Shown one piece after another: positions 8,249 to 15,633 of a DNA stretch of 64,000 bases (positions are counted from its first letter, which is position 1; the number at the start of each line of letters is the position of its first letter). A program made the translations under genes and the position numbers. The stretch comes from Streptomyces sp. NBC_01267 (lineage in GTDB: Bacteria; Actinomycetota; Actinomycetes; Streptomycetales; Streptomycetaceae): NCBI RefSeq assembly GCF_036241575.1, contig NZ_CP108455.1, forward strand, positions 682,001 to 746,000, written 5' to 3'. Under the pieces are notes generated by a model that saw nothing but the letters and a program-made list of their open reading frames with translations, was not told the origin of the DNA and did no database searches.

Positions 8249-9013
8249 ATGTCTGCTGATCTCAACGGCTCCCGCGCTCTGGTGACGGGAGCGGGCCACG
8301 GCATCGGCCGGGCCATCGCCGTCGCTCTTGCCGAGGCGGGCGCCGATGTGGCTGTCCACTACCACTCCTCCGGCGACGAAGCCGCGAAGACGGTCTCCGC
8401 GATCGAGGCGCTGGGCCGCCGCGCGAAGGCGTTCCGGGCGGACGTGACCGTCACCGCCGATGTGGACCAACTGGTGGACGAGGCGACCGGTTTCCTCGGC
8501 GGCCTGGACGTCCTGGTCTGCAACGCCGGTCATCTGATCGGCCGCGCGACGATCGCGGAGATGACGGACGCGCACTTCGACCAGGTCGTCTCCACCAATC
8601 TCAGCTCGACGTTCCGCACCTGCCGGGCCGCCCTGCCGCACCTCGCCCGGTCGTCGGCCGGCCGCATCATCACGATGTCCTCGCTCGCCGCGCACAACGG
8701 CGGCGGACCCGGCTCGGTGGCGTACGCCGCGGCCAAGGCGGGCGTACGGGGCTTCACCAAGGGGCTGGCCAAGGAGGTCGCCGGTGACGGGATCACCGTG
8801 AACGCGGTCGCGCCCGGCTTCATCAAGGGCACCGCGTTCCACGGCACGTTCACCGCGCCCGCCGCGCAGCAGGCCATGGAGGCGGGCATCCCGGTCGGCC
8901 GGGCCGGCACCCCCGAGGACGTCGCCGCCGCCGTGGTGCACCTGGCGTCCCCGGCGTCCGGATTCCTCACGGCCACCACGGTGGACATCGACGGTGGCGT
9001 ATGGCCCCGCTGA
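8249..9013 (+). CDS. Short-chain dehydrogenase/reductase, probable unsaturated-uronate (DEH-type) reductase
   Basis: A 254-residue classical SDR. It has the cofactor loop TGAGHGIG (about 12-19), NAG (about 91-93), the catalytic Ser in the MSSLAAHNGG block and the YAAAK active-site Tyr-Lys (about 156-160). In lyase-based uronate pathways an SDR reduces 4-deoxy-L-erythro-5-hexoseulose uronate to a 2-keto-3-deoxy acid; the position between a sugar importer and two heparinase-like lyases makes that role likely, but the sequence alone could also be a 3-oxoacyl-ACP-reductase-like enzyme. The stop overlaps the next gene by 13 bases. Confidence 0.8.
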   Translation: MSADLNGSRALVTGAGHGIGRAIAVALAEAGADVAVHYHSSGDEAAKTVSAIEALGRRAKAFRADVTVTADVDQLVDEATGFLGGLDVLVCNAGHLIGRATIAEMTDAHFDQVVSTNLSSTFRTCRAALPHLARSSAGRIITMSSLAAHNGGGPGSVAYAAAKAGVRGFTKGLAKEVAGDGITVNAVAPGFIKGTAFHGTFTAPAAQQAMEAGIPVGRAGTPEDVAAAVVHLASPASGFLTATTVDIDGGVWPR

Positions 9014-10788
9014 AAGGCATCGCCCGGGAGCGGGGCGGCTGGTGGCACGCGTACGTCTGTCCGGCGCACGGCGTGGAGCTCGACCACGGTGACCTGTTCA
9101 CCGGTGTCTTTCCCGAGGGCGGTGCGCGCTGCGCGCACGGCTGCCGGGTGGACGACGAGAAGGTGCGCGGCGCCTGGCTGGTGCTGTCGCACCAGGCGTG
9201 GGCGCGGCGGCTGCGGCTGCTCGCGCACCGCGGGGAGCGCACGGAGGCCGTCGCCCGGCTCACCGAGTACGCGGGGCTCTACGCGGAACTGGCGAGCGAC
9301 TCGCACGGCGAGGCCCAGGAATGGATGCTGCGCGGGCGCCTCTTCCACCAGGCGCTCACCGACGCGATCTGGGCGGTGAACATCGGGCACGCGGTCACCA
9401 CGCTGGCCGGGCAGCGCACGGACGACCTGGCCCCGCTGCTGCCGTTGCTCGACTCCCTGGAGCAGGCGGCGCTCGACGCCCGCGGGGTGCTCACCGGCCA
9501 GGGCCTCCTGGCGTCCAACTACACGGCCTGGCTGAACGCTGCGGGCGCCGCGACCGGTCCGGCGGCGGCCATGGTGCGCGGCCAGGAGTGGGACGGCGCG
9601 AAACAGTGGCTGGAGGGTGAGCACGGCCTGTACGCACACCTGCGGGTCGCCGTCGCGGACGACGGCTGGGAGTGGGAAGGCAGCACGTACTACCACGGGT
9701 TCGTGCTGCGTGCGGCGCTGCTGGCCCTGCGCTCCGCCGACCCCGCGGCCATCCCGTCCGACGTCGTGGGTGTCCTGGCGGGCATGACGGACGTCCTGGC
9801 GGCCATCGCCACCCCGGGAGGCATCCTGCCCGCCCTGCACGACGGCCCGTACCGACGGCACCCGCTCGCCCTGGAGTGGCTCGAACTGGTGGCACTGGCA
9901 CAGCAGTTGGTGCCGTCACCGGCGCTCGCCGCGGTCGCGACGCGGGCCAGGGCCGAGCTCGGCGCGCAGGACGACGGGCTCGACCGGGAGCTGGACGGCT
10001 GGTTCGCCGGGCCGCCACTGCCGGAGCGTCCCGGGCCCGGCGCCGTCACCGTCTTCCCGCAGACCGGCCATGCGGTGCTGCGCGCCGCCGGGATCCATGC
10101 GCTGCTGGACTTCGGCCCGCACGGCGGTTCGCACGGGCACCGCGACAAGTTGTCGCTGTATCTGTACGGGGACAGCACGCCGTGGCAGCCGGACCCCGGT
10201 CAAGTACCGTACGCACACCTGGAGTTCCGGGATCTGTACGCGTCGACCGAGGCCCATCCCGCCTTCCGCGTCGACGGCGCGGAGCAGGCCGAGTGCACGG
10301 GATCCCTACTCGGCACGGACGGCGCCTCGGTCACGGCCGAGGTGACCGAGGCGTACGAGGGGGTGCGCGCGGTGCGGCGGATCGCTGTCGGCGACTGCTA
10401 TCTGGTCGACCTGCTGACGGTGAGCGCCGCCGGTGAGCGCCGGATCACCGCCCAGCTGCGCCCCGGCACCGCGCTGGACATCCAGCTCCAGGCGGCGGGG
10501 CCGGTGCGCACCACCTGGTACGGCGACGAGACACTGCACGGCTGGCACACCGGTACACCGGGGGTGCCGGTACGTCCGGTGGCCGTGCCGGGTCCCGGCC
10601 CGGCCGACGATCCGCAGCGCACGTGCACCCGGGTGGACTTCACCGCCGGGGCGGAGCGCGTCACGTTCGCCTCGGTGTACCAGGCGGCTTCCGCGGGCCC
10701 CGCGGTCGCCGGCGTGCGGCTGGACGGTGACGTGCTGACGGTCGAGCTGGCCGACGGTTCCACCGCACGGTTCCGGACGGAGGGCTGA
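9001..10788 (+). CDS. Cytoplasmic heparinase II/III-family lyase, first copy
   Basis: A 595-residue protein without a signal peptide. The N-terminal two-thirds is an alpha-helical toroid; the C-terminal beta-sheet domain opens with GPHGGSHGHRDKLS (about residues 377-390), a heparinase II/III block with the conserved His pair and Asp. The start contains a Cys-rich patch (CPAHGVEL and CAHGC, about 20-45) that may bind zinc. Members of this clan (PL12, PL15, PL17, PL21 and relatives) cleave uronic acid-containing oligosaccharides by beta-elimination. Cytoplasmic location after an importer indicates action on imported oligomers, producing unsaturated uronate for the SDR. The exact PL family was not assignable by eye. 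The ATG at 9001 overlaps the SDR stop. Confidence 0.82.
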   Translation: MAPLKGIARERGGWWHAYVCPAHGVELDHGDLFTGVFPEGGARCAHGCRVDDEKVRGAWLVLSHQAWARRLRLLAHRGERTEAVARLTEYAGLYAELASDSHGEAQEWMLRGRLFHQALTDAIWAVNIGHAVTTLAGQRTDDLAPLLPLLDSLEQAALDARGVLTGQGLLASNYTAWLNAAGAATGPAAAMVRGQEWDGAKQWLEGEHGLYAHLRVAVADDGWEWEGSTYYHGFVLRAALLALRSADPAAIPSDVVGVLAGMTDVLAAIATPGGILPALHDGPYRRHPLALEWLELVALAQQLVPSPALAAVATRARAELGAQDDGLDRELDGWFAGPPLPERPGPGAVTVFPQTGHAVLRAAGIHALLDFGPHGGSHGHRDKLSLYLYGDSTPWQPDPGQVPYAHLEFRDLYASTEAHPAFRVDGAEQAECTGSLLGTDGASVTAEVTEAYEGVRAVRRIAVGDCYLVDLLTVSAAGERRITAQLRPGTALDIQLQAAGPVRTTWYGDETLHGWHTGTPGVPVRPVAVPGPGPADDPQRTCTRVDFTAGAERVTFASVYQAASAGPAVAGVRLDGDVLTVELADGSTARFRTEG

Positions 10789-10791
10789 CGC

Positions 10792-12768
10792 GTGCTGCTC
10801 TCGGCGACGCCGCCGCCCGGTCCGCGTCCCGCGCGGGAGGCGCGGCTGTACGAGGAGGCCGCCCGCCACCGCGGGCTGGCCCCGCCCACCGGGCACCCGT
10901 TGGCCAGCATCACCTGGCTGGGGCCGGCCGCGTCCAACCCCGCGCTGGCGTACCGCGTCGGCGGCGACCCCGCGCATCTCGCGGAGAGCCGGCGCTGGAT
11001 CGAGGCGGCGGTGCGGCTGCCGCACTGGGGCCGGGCCCATATGCCGGACCACGATCTGGACGCGGGCTGGCTGTTGCACCATCTCTCGCTCGCCCTCCGC
11101 TGGATCGGGGACGACCTGCCCGACGAGGTGCGCGCGCTGCTGCGGTACAAACTGCTGCTCCAGGGGCGGCGGTTGTACGAGTTCGCGGTGGCGAGCGAGG
11201 GGCGCTGGTGGTCGTCGTCGTACTGGCAGAACCACAACTGGATCTGCTACGCGGGCCTGGCCACCGCGGGTTACGTGCTCGGCAAGGAGGAGTGGACCCG
11301 GCGGGCCAAGGACAACCTCGGCCGGGTCCTCGATCTGCTGCCGGACGACGGCTCGCACGCCGAGGGGGTCGTCTACTGGCGCTACGGGGTGCCCTGGCTG
11401 GCGATCCACCTGGATCTGCTCCAGGAGGCCGAGGGCGTCGACTGGTGGGAGCGGGGCGGCTTCCTGTCCCGTACCTTCCGGTTCCGGCTGCACCAGACAG
11501 CGCCGGGCTTCGCGCTCAACGTGGACCACGGCGACTGCCACGACCGGCGCAGCGGGCACAGCGCCGGGCTGTACTACCGGCTCGCCGCGCGGTACGGCAT
11601 CGGCGAGGCGCAGTGGCTGGGCGATCTGGCTTCGGGTGAACTCCTCGCCCTGGAGGCCGCGGAGAGCGGGGTCCGGCCGGGGATCCTTCCGGAGGCGTAT
11701 CTGGAGTACCTCTGGTACGACCCGTCGGTGACCCCGGTCCGCCCGACCGAAACCCGGGCGTTCTTCCCGGACCTGGGCCTGCTGGCGGCCCGGACGGGCT
11801 GGGACGACGGTGCCACGCTGGTGTCGTTCAAGGCGAGTCCGGGTGGTGGCCACAAGGCGTGGGACACCGCTGCGGAACACCGGGCCGAGCTGGGCTGGGA
11901 CACCCTCGACCAGGGGCACCACCACCCCGATTCGGGGTCCTTCGTGCTGGTCTCGGAGGGTGCGTTCCTCGCGGTCGACGAGGGGTACAGCAACCGCAAG
12001 CGGGCCGCGCACCACAATCTGCTGCTGGTCGACGGGCAGGGGTACGCGGACGAGGACCGCTACCACGTCTACCAGGACATTCCCCACGAGCGGCAGGCCC
12101 GGCAGCGCGATGTGCTGGTGGCGGACCGCGGCTGGGCGCACGCCACGGCGGAGATCGCCGCGATGTACGACCCGGCACTCGGGGTGACCCGGCTCGACAG
12201 GACGCTGGTGTTCACCCCTGCGGGGCGGCTGGTGCTGCTGGACCTGGCCGAGGCGGACGGTGAGCGGGAGTGGACGTTCCTGCTCCAGAGCGACCGGCCG
12301 ACCGAGGCCCTGCCGGACGGCACCCGGCTGATCCGGTCGGGTGAAGTCACCGCGCACGTACGGCAGTTCGCGCCTCCTGATGCCACGGTGACCTCGGAGG
12401 TGACGGAGGTCGCCGCGAACCCGACGTCCAGCACACCGGGGCTGGAACTCACCCGCACCCTGCACACCCTGCGGTCGTCGACCGCGCGCACCGCGTCGGG
12501 GCTGTTCCTCACCACGATCGAGCCGGGTGCGGCCCGGTCGGCCGAAGCCGTGCCGTGCGACGCCGGACACGGTGTGGCCTTCGCGGGCGAGACCGTGCTC
12601 CTCTCCCCCGCCGCCCGCCGGATCCGTACCTCCCGGGTGGTGGCCGACGCGGCGGCCGTGCTGCTCGCCGACGGCGCGGCGCCGTACGTGGTCGCCGCCC
12701 GGCGGGTGGAGCTGGACGGCCGGGTGCTGCTCGACCGTGCGGAGCCGTACACAGGAAGGGTCGGCTGA
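10792..12768 (+). CDS. Cytoplasmic heparinase II/III-family lyase, second copy
   Basis: A 658-residue protein, also without a signal peptide. Its C-terminal beta domain has GHHHPDSGSFVL (about residues 382-393) followed by FLAVDEGYSNRK and HHNLLLVDGQGY, the usual heparinase II/III signature with a catalytic His and a structural His/Asp set. The N-terminal helical domain has SSSYWQNHNWICYAG (about 140-155), containing the Asn/His of the active cleft. It differs strongly from the preceding paralogue, so the two probably cut different linkages or chain ends. GTG start at 10792, 3 bases after the previous stop and 3 bases before the next start, so part of the coupled operon. Confidence 0.85.
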   Translation: MLLSATPPPGPRPAREARLYEEAARHRGLAPPTGHPLASITWLGPAASNPALAYRVGGDPAHLAESRRWIEAAVRLPHWGRAHMPDHDLDAGWLLHHLSLALRWIGDDLPDEVRALLRYKLLLQGRRLYEFAVASEGRWWSSSYWQNHNWICYAGLATAGYVLGKEEWTRRAKDNLGRVLDLLPDDGSHAEGVVYWRYGVPWLAIHLDLLQEAEGVDWWERGGFLSRTFRFRLHQTAPGFALNVDHGDCHDRRSGHSAGLYYRLAARYGIGEAQWLGDLASGELLALEAAESGVRPGILPEAYLEYLWYDPSVTPVRPTETRAFFPDLGLLAARTGWDDGATLVSFKASPGGGHKAWDTAAEHRAELGWDTLDQGHHHPDSGSFVLVSEGAFLAVDEGYSNRKRAAHHNLLLVDGQGYADEDRYHVYQDIPHERQARQRDVLVADRGWAHATAEIAAMYDPALGVTRLDRTLVFTPAGRLVLLDLAEADGEREWTFLLQSDRPTEALPDGTRLIRSGEVTAHVRQFAPPDATVTSEVTEVAANPTSSTPGLELTRTLHTLRSSTARTASGLFLTTIEPGAARSAEAVPCDAGHGVAFAGETVLLSPAARRIRTSRVVADAAAVLLADGAAPYVVAARRVELDGRVLLDRAEPYTGRVG

Positions 12769-12771
12769 ATC

Positions 12772-13407
12772 ATGCAGGCACGTCTCTCGTCCAGCTGGCC
12801 GACGCTGCTGCGCCGGCTGGAGTTCCTCGCCTACCCGGCGGCCGGCGGGGCCGCGTTCGTCGTGCTGTCGCTCGGTGTGGTGACCTGGCTCCCCGCGCTG
12901 GCGGCTATGGCGTACGGGCTCCAGCGGTGGCGCGCGGAGGGTGACAGCCGGTGCTTCGTCAACGCCTTCACCGCGTTCCCCCGGTACTGGCGCGCCCTGT
13001 GGCGGCACGCGCTGGTGTCCACGGTCGTCGCGGGCATGCTGACGGCCAACATCCTTCATGTGCTGGGCCGTTCCGAGCCCTGGACGTTCGTGGTGCTCGC
13101 CGCGCAGATGGGCATCGCCGCGGCGGCCGTCATCCACCATGTGGCGCTCGCGGCCGAGGCGGGCCGGGTGCCCGGCGGGACGGTCAGCACGTGGACCCGG
13201 GGCGCGCTCGCGCTCGGCTTCGGGTCGGCCGCGCGTGGTACCGCGCTGCTCGGCGCGGTGGTCTCCGCCGTGCTCCTCTCCCTCGTCGTGCCGCTGGGAC
13301 CGCTGCTGCTCGGCCCCAGCATTCCCGTACTGCTCGCCCTGTCCTTCGCCGACGGACTCACCGACCGGCTCACCGACCGGCTCACCGACAACAGGAGGCA
13401 CATCTGA
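12772..13407 (+). CDS. YesL/DUF624-like integral membrane protein
   Basis: A 211-residue protein with four to five hydrophobic helices (about 20-45, 85-105, 115-135, 160-200). The layout FLAYPAAGGAAFVVLSLGVVTWLPAL then FTAFPRYWRALWRHALV resembles YesL/DUF624 proteins, which accompany sugar ABC permeases and lyases in pectin and other glycan loci; their biochemical role is not settled. The ATG at 12772 follows AAGGGTCGG. The C-terminus GLTDRLTDRLTDN is encoded by a 12-base direct repeat. Its stop overlaps the next ATG (TGATG). Confidence 0.75.
   Translation: MQARLSSSWPTLLRRLEFLAYPAAGGAAFVVLSLGVVTWLPALAAMAYGLQRWRAEGDSRCFVNAFTAFPRYWRALWRHALVSTVVAGMLTANILHVLGRSEPWTFVVLAAQMGIAAAAVIHHVALAAEAGRVPGGTVSTWTRGALALGFGSAARGTALLGAVVSAVLLSLVVPLGPLLLGPSIPVLLALSFADGLTDRLTDRLTDNRRHI
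13357..13389 (+). repeat. 12-bp direct repeat (2.75 copies) in the 3' end of the YesL-like gene
   Basis: CTCACCGACCGG occurs at 13357, 13369 and (partial) 13381. It encodes LTDR-LTDR-LTD at the protein's C-terminus, just before the ribosome site of the next gene. Copy-number change would keep the frame. Confidence 0.85.
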
Positions 13408-14486
13408 TGCACCGCTTACTGCGCACCACCCTGGTCGCGGCACTCGCCGCCGGCGGGGCGCTCGCGTTCCCGCTGCCGTCCACGGCCGCCGATACCGCGA
13501 CCGCGTACTACGTCTCGCCGTCCGGCAGCGACAGCAACTCCGGTACGTCGGCGGGCGCCCCGCTCGCCACGATCCAGCGAGCGGTGCATCTGGCGCCGAC
13601 GGGCGCGGTGGTACACCTCGCGGCCGGTACCTACCGGCAGGACGTGGTGACCGAGCGCGCCGGCGTCACCCTCACCGGCCCCTCCGACGCCGTGGTCAAG
13701 GGCGCCGGGGACAGCAGGATCATCCAGGTGCGGCACGACTCGGTGACGCTGAGCGGCTTCACCGTCGACGGACTGCACGGCTCCGCCGACACCGTGTCGG
13801 GCTACCGGGCCAAGCTGGTCTACGCGATGAGCACCACCCCGGGCAACGGTGTGGGCGCGCTGCACCTCACCGGTATGACACTCAAGAACGCGGCGGACGA
13901 ATGCGTACGGCTGCGCTATCTCGTCACCGGCGCCGACATCTCCGGCAACACCATCAGCAACTGCGGTGTCAACGACTTCAGGTTCGGCGGCGGCGGGAAG
14001 AACGGCGAGGGCATCTACCTCGGCACCGCCCCCGAGCAGCAGGGAGCCAACGGCGCGCCCGACGCCGCCCCCGACATCAGCCGGAACAACCGCATCCACG
14101 ACAACACCATCGCCACCCACGGCAACGAGTGCGTCGACATCAAGGAGAACTCGACGCACAACTACGTCGAGCACAACGACTGCAGCGCCCAGCAGGACCC
14201 CGGTTCGGGCGGGCTCGACGCGCGCGGCAGCGGCAACATCCTCCGGTACAACACCCTGCACGACAACGTCGGTTCGGGTATCAGGCTCGGCGGCGACACC
14301 GCGACCGACGGCACCGGGACCAGCGTGTACGGCAACACCATCACCGGGAACGCCGGCGGCGGGATCAAGTTCATGCAGACCCCGCAGGGCCCGGTGTGCG
14401 CCAACACCATGAGCGGCAACACCGGCGGGGACGCGGTCGGCACCTACGGCAGCGCGTACCTGCCGACCGGCGCGTGCCCGCAGTGA
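13407..14486 (+). CDS. Secreted right-handed beta-helix protein, possible polysaccharide lyase; carries a TTA codon
   Basis: A 359-residue protein with a signal peptide (about 1-29, cut after TAADT-like region) and a right-handed parallel beta-helix beginning YYVSPSGSDSNSG, a common start of secreted pectate-lyase-fold enzymes. About ten helix coils carry the repeating N-x-I pattern. The segment CVDIKENSTHNYVEHN followed by GGLDARGSGNILRYN resembles the PL6 arrangement in which Lys and Arg on neighbouring coils catalyse elimination, so I suspect a lyase, but a non-PL6 beta-helix enzyme is possible. Codon 4 is TTA (13416-13418), the only in-frame TTA noticed in the window; in Streptomyces this makes translation depend on the bldA tRNA. 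AGGAGG at 13393-13398 precedes the ATG, which overlaps the upstream stop. Confidence 0.78.
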   Translation: MHRLLRTTLVAALAAGGALAFPLPSTAADTATAYYVSPSGSDSNSGTSAGAPLATIQRAVHLAPTGAVVHLAAGTYRQDVVTERAGVTLTGPSDAVVKGAGDSRIIQVRHDSVTLSGFTVDGLHGSADTVSGYRAKLVYAMSTTPGNGVGALHLTGMTLKNAADECVRLRYLVTGADISGNTISNCGVNDFRFGGGGKNGEGIYLGTAPEQQGANGAPDAAPDISRNNRIHDNTIATHGNECVDIKENSTHNYVEHNDCSAQQDPGSGGLDARGSGNILRYNTLHDNVGSGIRLGGDTATDGTGTSVYGNTITGNAGGGIKFMQTPQGPVCANTMSGNTGGDAVGTYGSAYLPTGACPQ

Positions 14487-15625
14487 CCGGGCGGGGACCC
14501 GCGAGACGCGGGGTGCTGACGGCGGCGGCCTCACTGGCAGCGGTCGCCGCCACGACGACCGGCGCGCGGGCGGCGGAGCCCGGGGAGCGCCGCTCCGGCT
14601 GGACGGTCTCCTGGGCCACGGCGCAGACCGCGCCGATGGAGGCCGACACGGTGGCGAGCAAGGGCCTGACGAACGGTGTCTTCCGTGCCACGGTCCGGCT
14701 GTCGGCCGGCGGCGGGGTACGGCTGCGCTACGGACACGCCTTCGGCTCCGTACCGGTCCTCATCGGCCCGGTCACGGCGGGCGGGCGCCCGGTGACCTTC
14801 GGCGGGCGGCGGCAGGCCTGGCTGGCCGCCGGTGCCTCGCTGACCAGCGATCCGGTCGACGGCCTCCGGACCGCCGAGGGCGCCGCGCTCACCGTCGAGA
14901 CCCGACTGCCCGGCCCCACCGGGCCGTTGTCCTTCCACCGCAACACCCATGCCACGCACACGGTCGACGGCGTACCCACCACCTCGGTGTTCCTGCTGAC
15001 CGGCGTCGAGGTGACCGGTGCGCACGGGCCGGTCGTCGCGGTGCTCGGCGACTCCATCACCGAGGGCGTCGGCACCCCGGACGACGCCGATCTGCGCTGG
15101 CCCGACCAGCTGGCGAGGCGGCTGCCCGGTTCGGCCGTCGCCAACCTCGGGGTCAGCGGCAACCGGCTGCTGCTGGACGACGTCAAGTTCGGCCCCGGCG
15201 GGCAGTCCAGGTTCGACCGCGACGTGCGGTCGCTGCCGGGGCTGCGCACCCTGGTCATCGCCCTCGGGGTCAACGACCTCCAGCAAGCGCCCTCCCAGAC
15301 CGATCCGGCGCTCTTCCTCGCGGCCTACCGGCAGCTGGCGCTGCGGGCGCGCGACGCGGGTCTGCGGGTGGTCGGCGCCACCGTCACCCCGTTCGGCGGC
15401 TGGACCCGCTGGACACCGGAGCTCGAAACGGTCCGGGGCAGCGTCAACCGGGCGGTACGCACGGGGCGGATCTTCGACGCCGTGGCCGACTTCGACACCG
15501 CGCTGCGCGACCCCGCGAACCCGTCACGGATCCTGCCCGCCTTCGACAGCGGTGACGGTCTGCACCCCAATCCATCCGGTCATGCCGCGCTCGCCGCGGC
15601 CGTCGACCGCCGTCACCTCCTGTGA
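14483..15625 (+). CDS. Secreted SGNH/GDSL-type carbohydrate esterase
   Basis: A 380-residue exported hydrolase. The start is a GTG at 14483 that shares bases with the previous stop (GTGA). A Tat-like leader (ARRGVLTAAASLAAVAATT) ends near residue 33. Four SGNH blocks are visible: GDSITEG (about 188, nucleophile Ser), SGNR (about 226, Asn), GVND (about 261, oxyanion Asn) and DGLHPN (about 357, Asp and His). A beta-rich N-terminal domain (about 40-180) precedes it, as in SGNH proteins that remove acetyl groups from polysaccharides. In this locus it probably deacetylates the substrate before or during lyase attack. Confidence 0.85.
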   Translation: MTGRGPARRGVLTAAASLAAVAATTTGARAAEPGERRSGWTVSWATAQTAPMEADTVASKGLTNGVFRATVRLSAGGGVRLRYGHAFGSVPVLIGPVTAGGRPVTFGGRRQAWLAAGASLTSDPVDGLRTAEGAALTVETRLPGPTGPLSFHRNTHATHTVDGVPTTSVFLLTGVEVTGAHGPVVAVLGDSITEGVGTPDDADLRWPDQLARRLPGSAVANLGVSGNRLLLDDVKFGPGGQSRFDRDVRSLPGLRTLVIALGVNDLQQAPSQTDPALFLAAYRQLALRARDAGLRVVGATVTPFGGWTRWTPELETVRGSVNRAVRTGRIFDAVADFDTALRDPANPSRILPAFDSGDGLHPNPSGHAALAAAVDRRHLL

Positions 15626-15633
15626 GGGCCACC

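Noticed and set aside
10306..13443. A very long leftward frame through the lyase operon
   Set aside because: It is a shadow of high-GC third positions on the coding strand; its composition is Arg/Gly/Pro-rich and has no domain.
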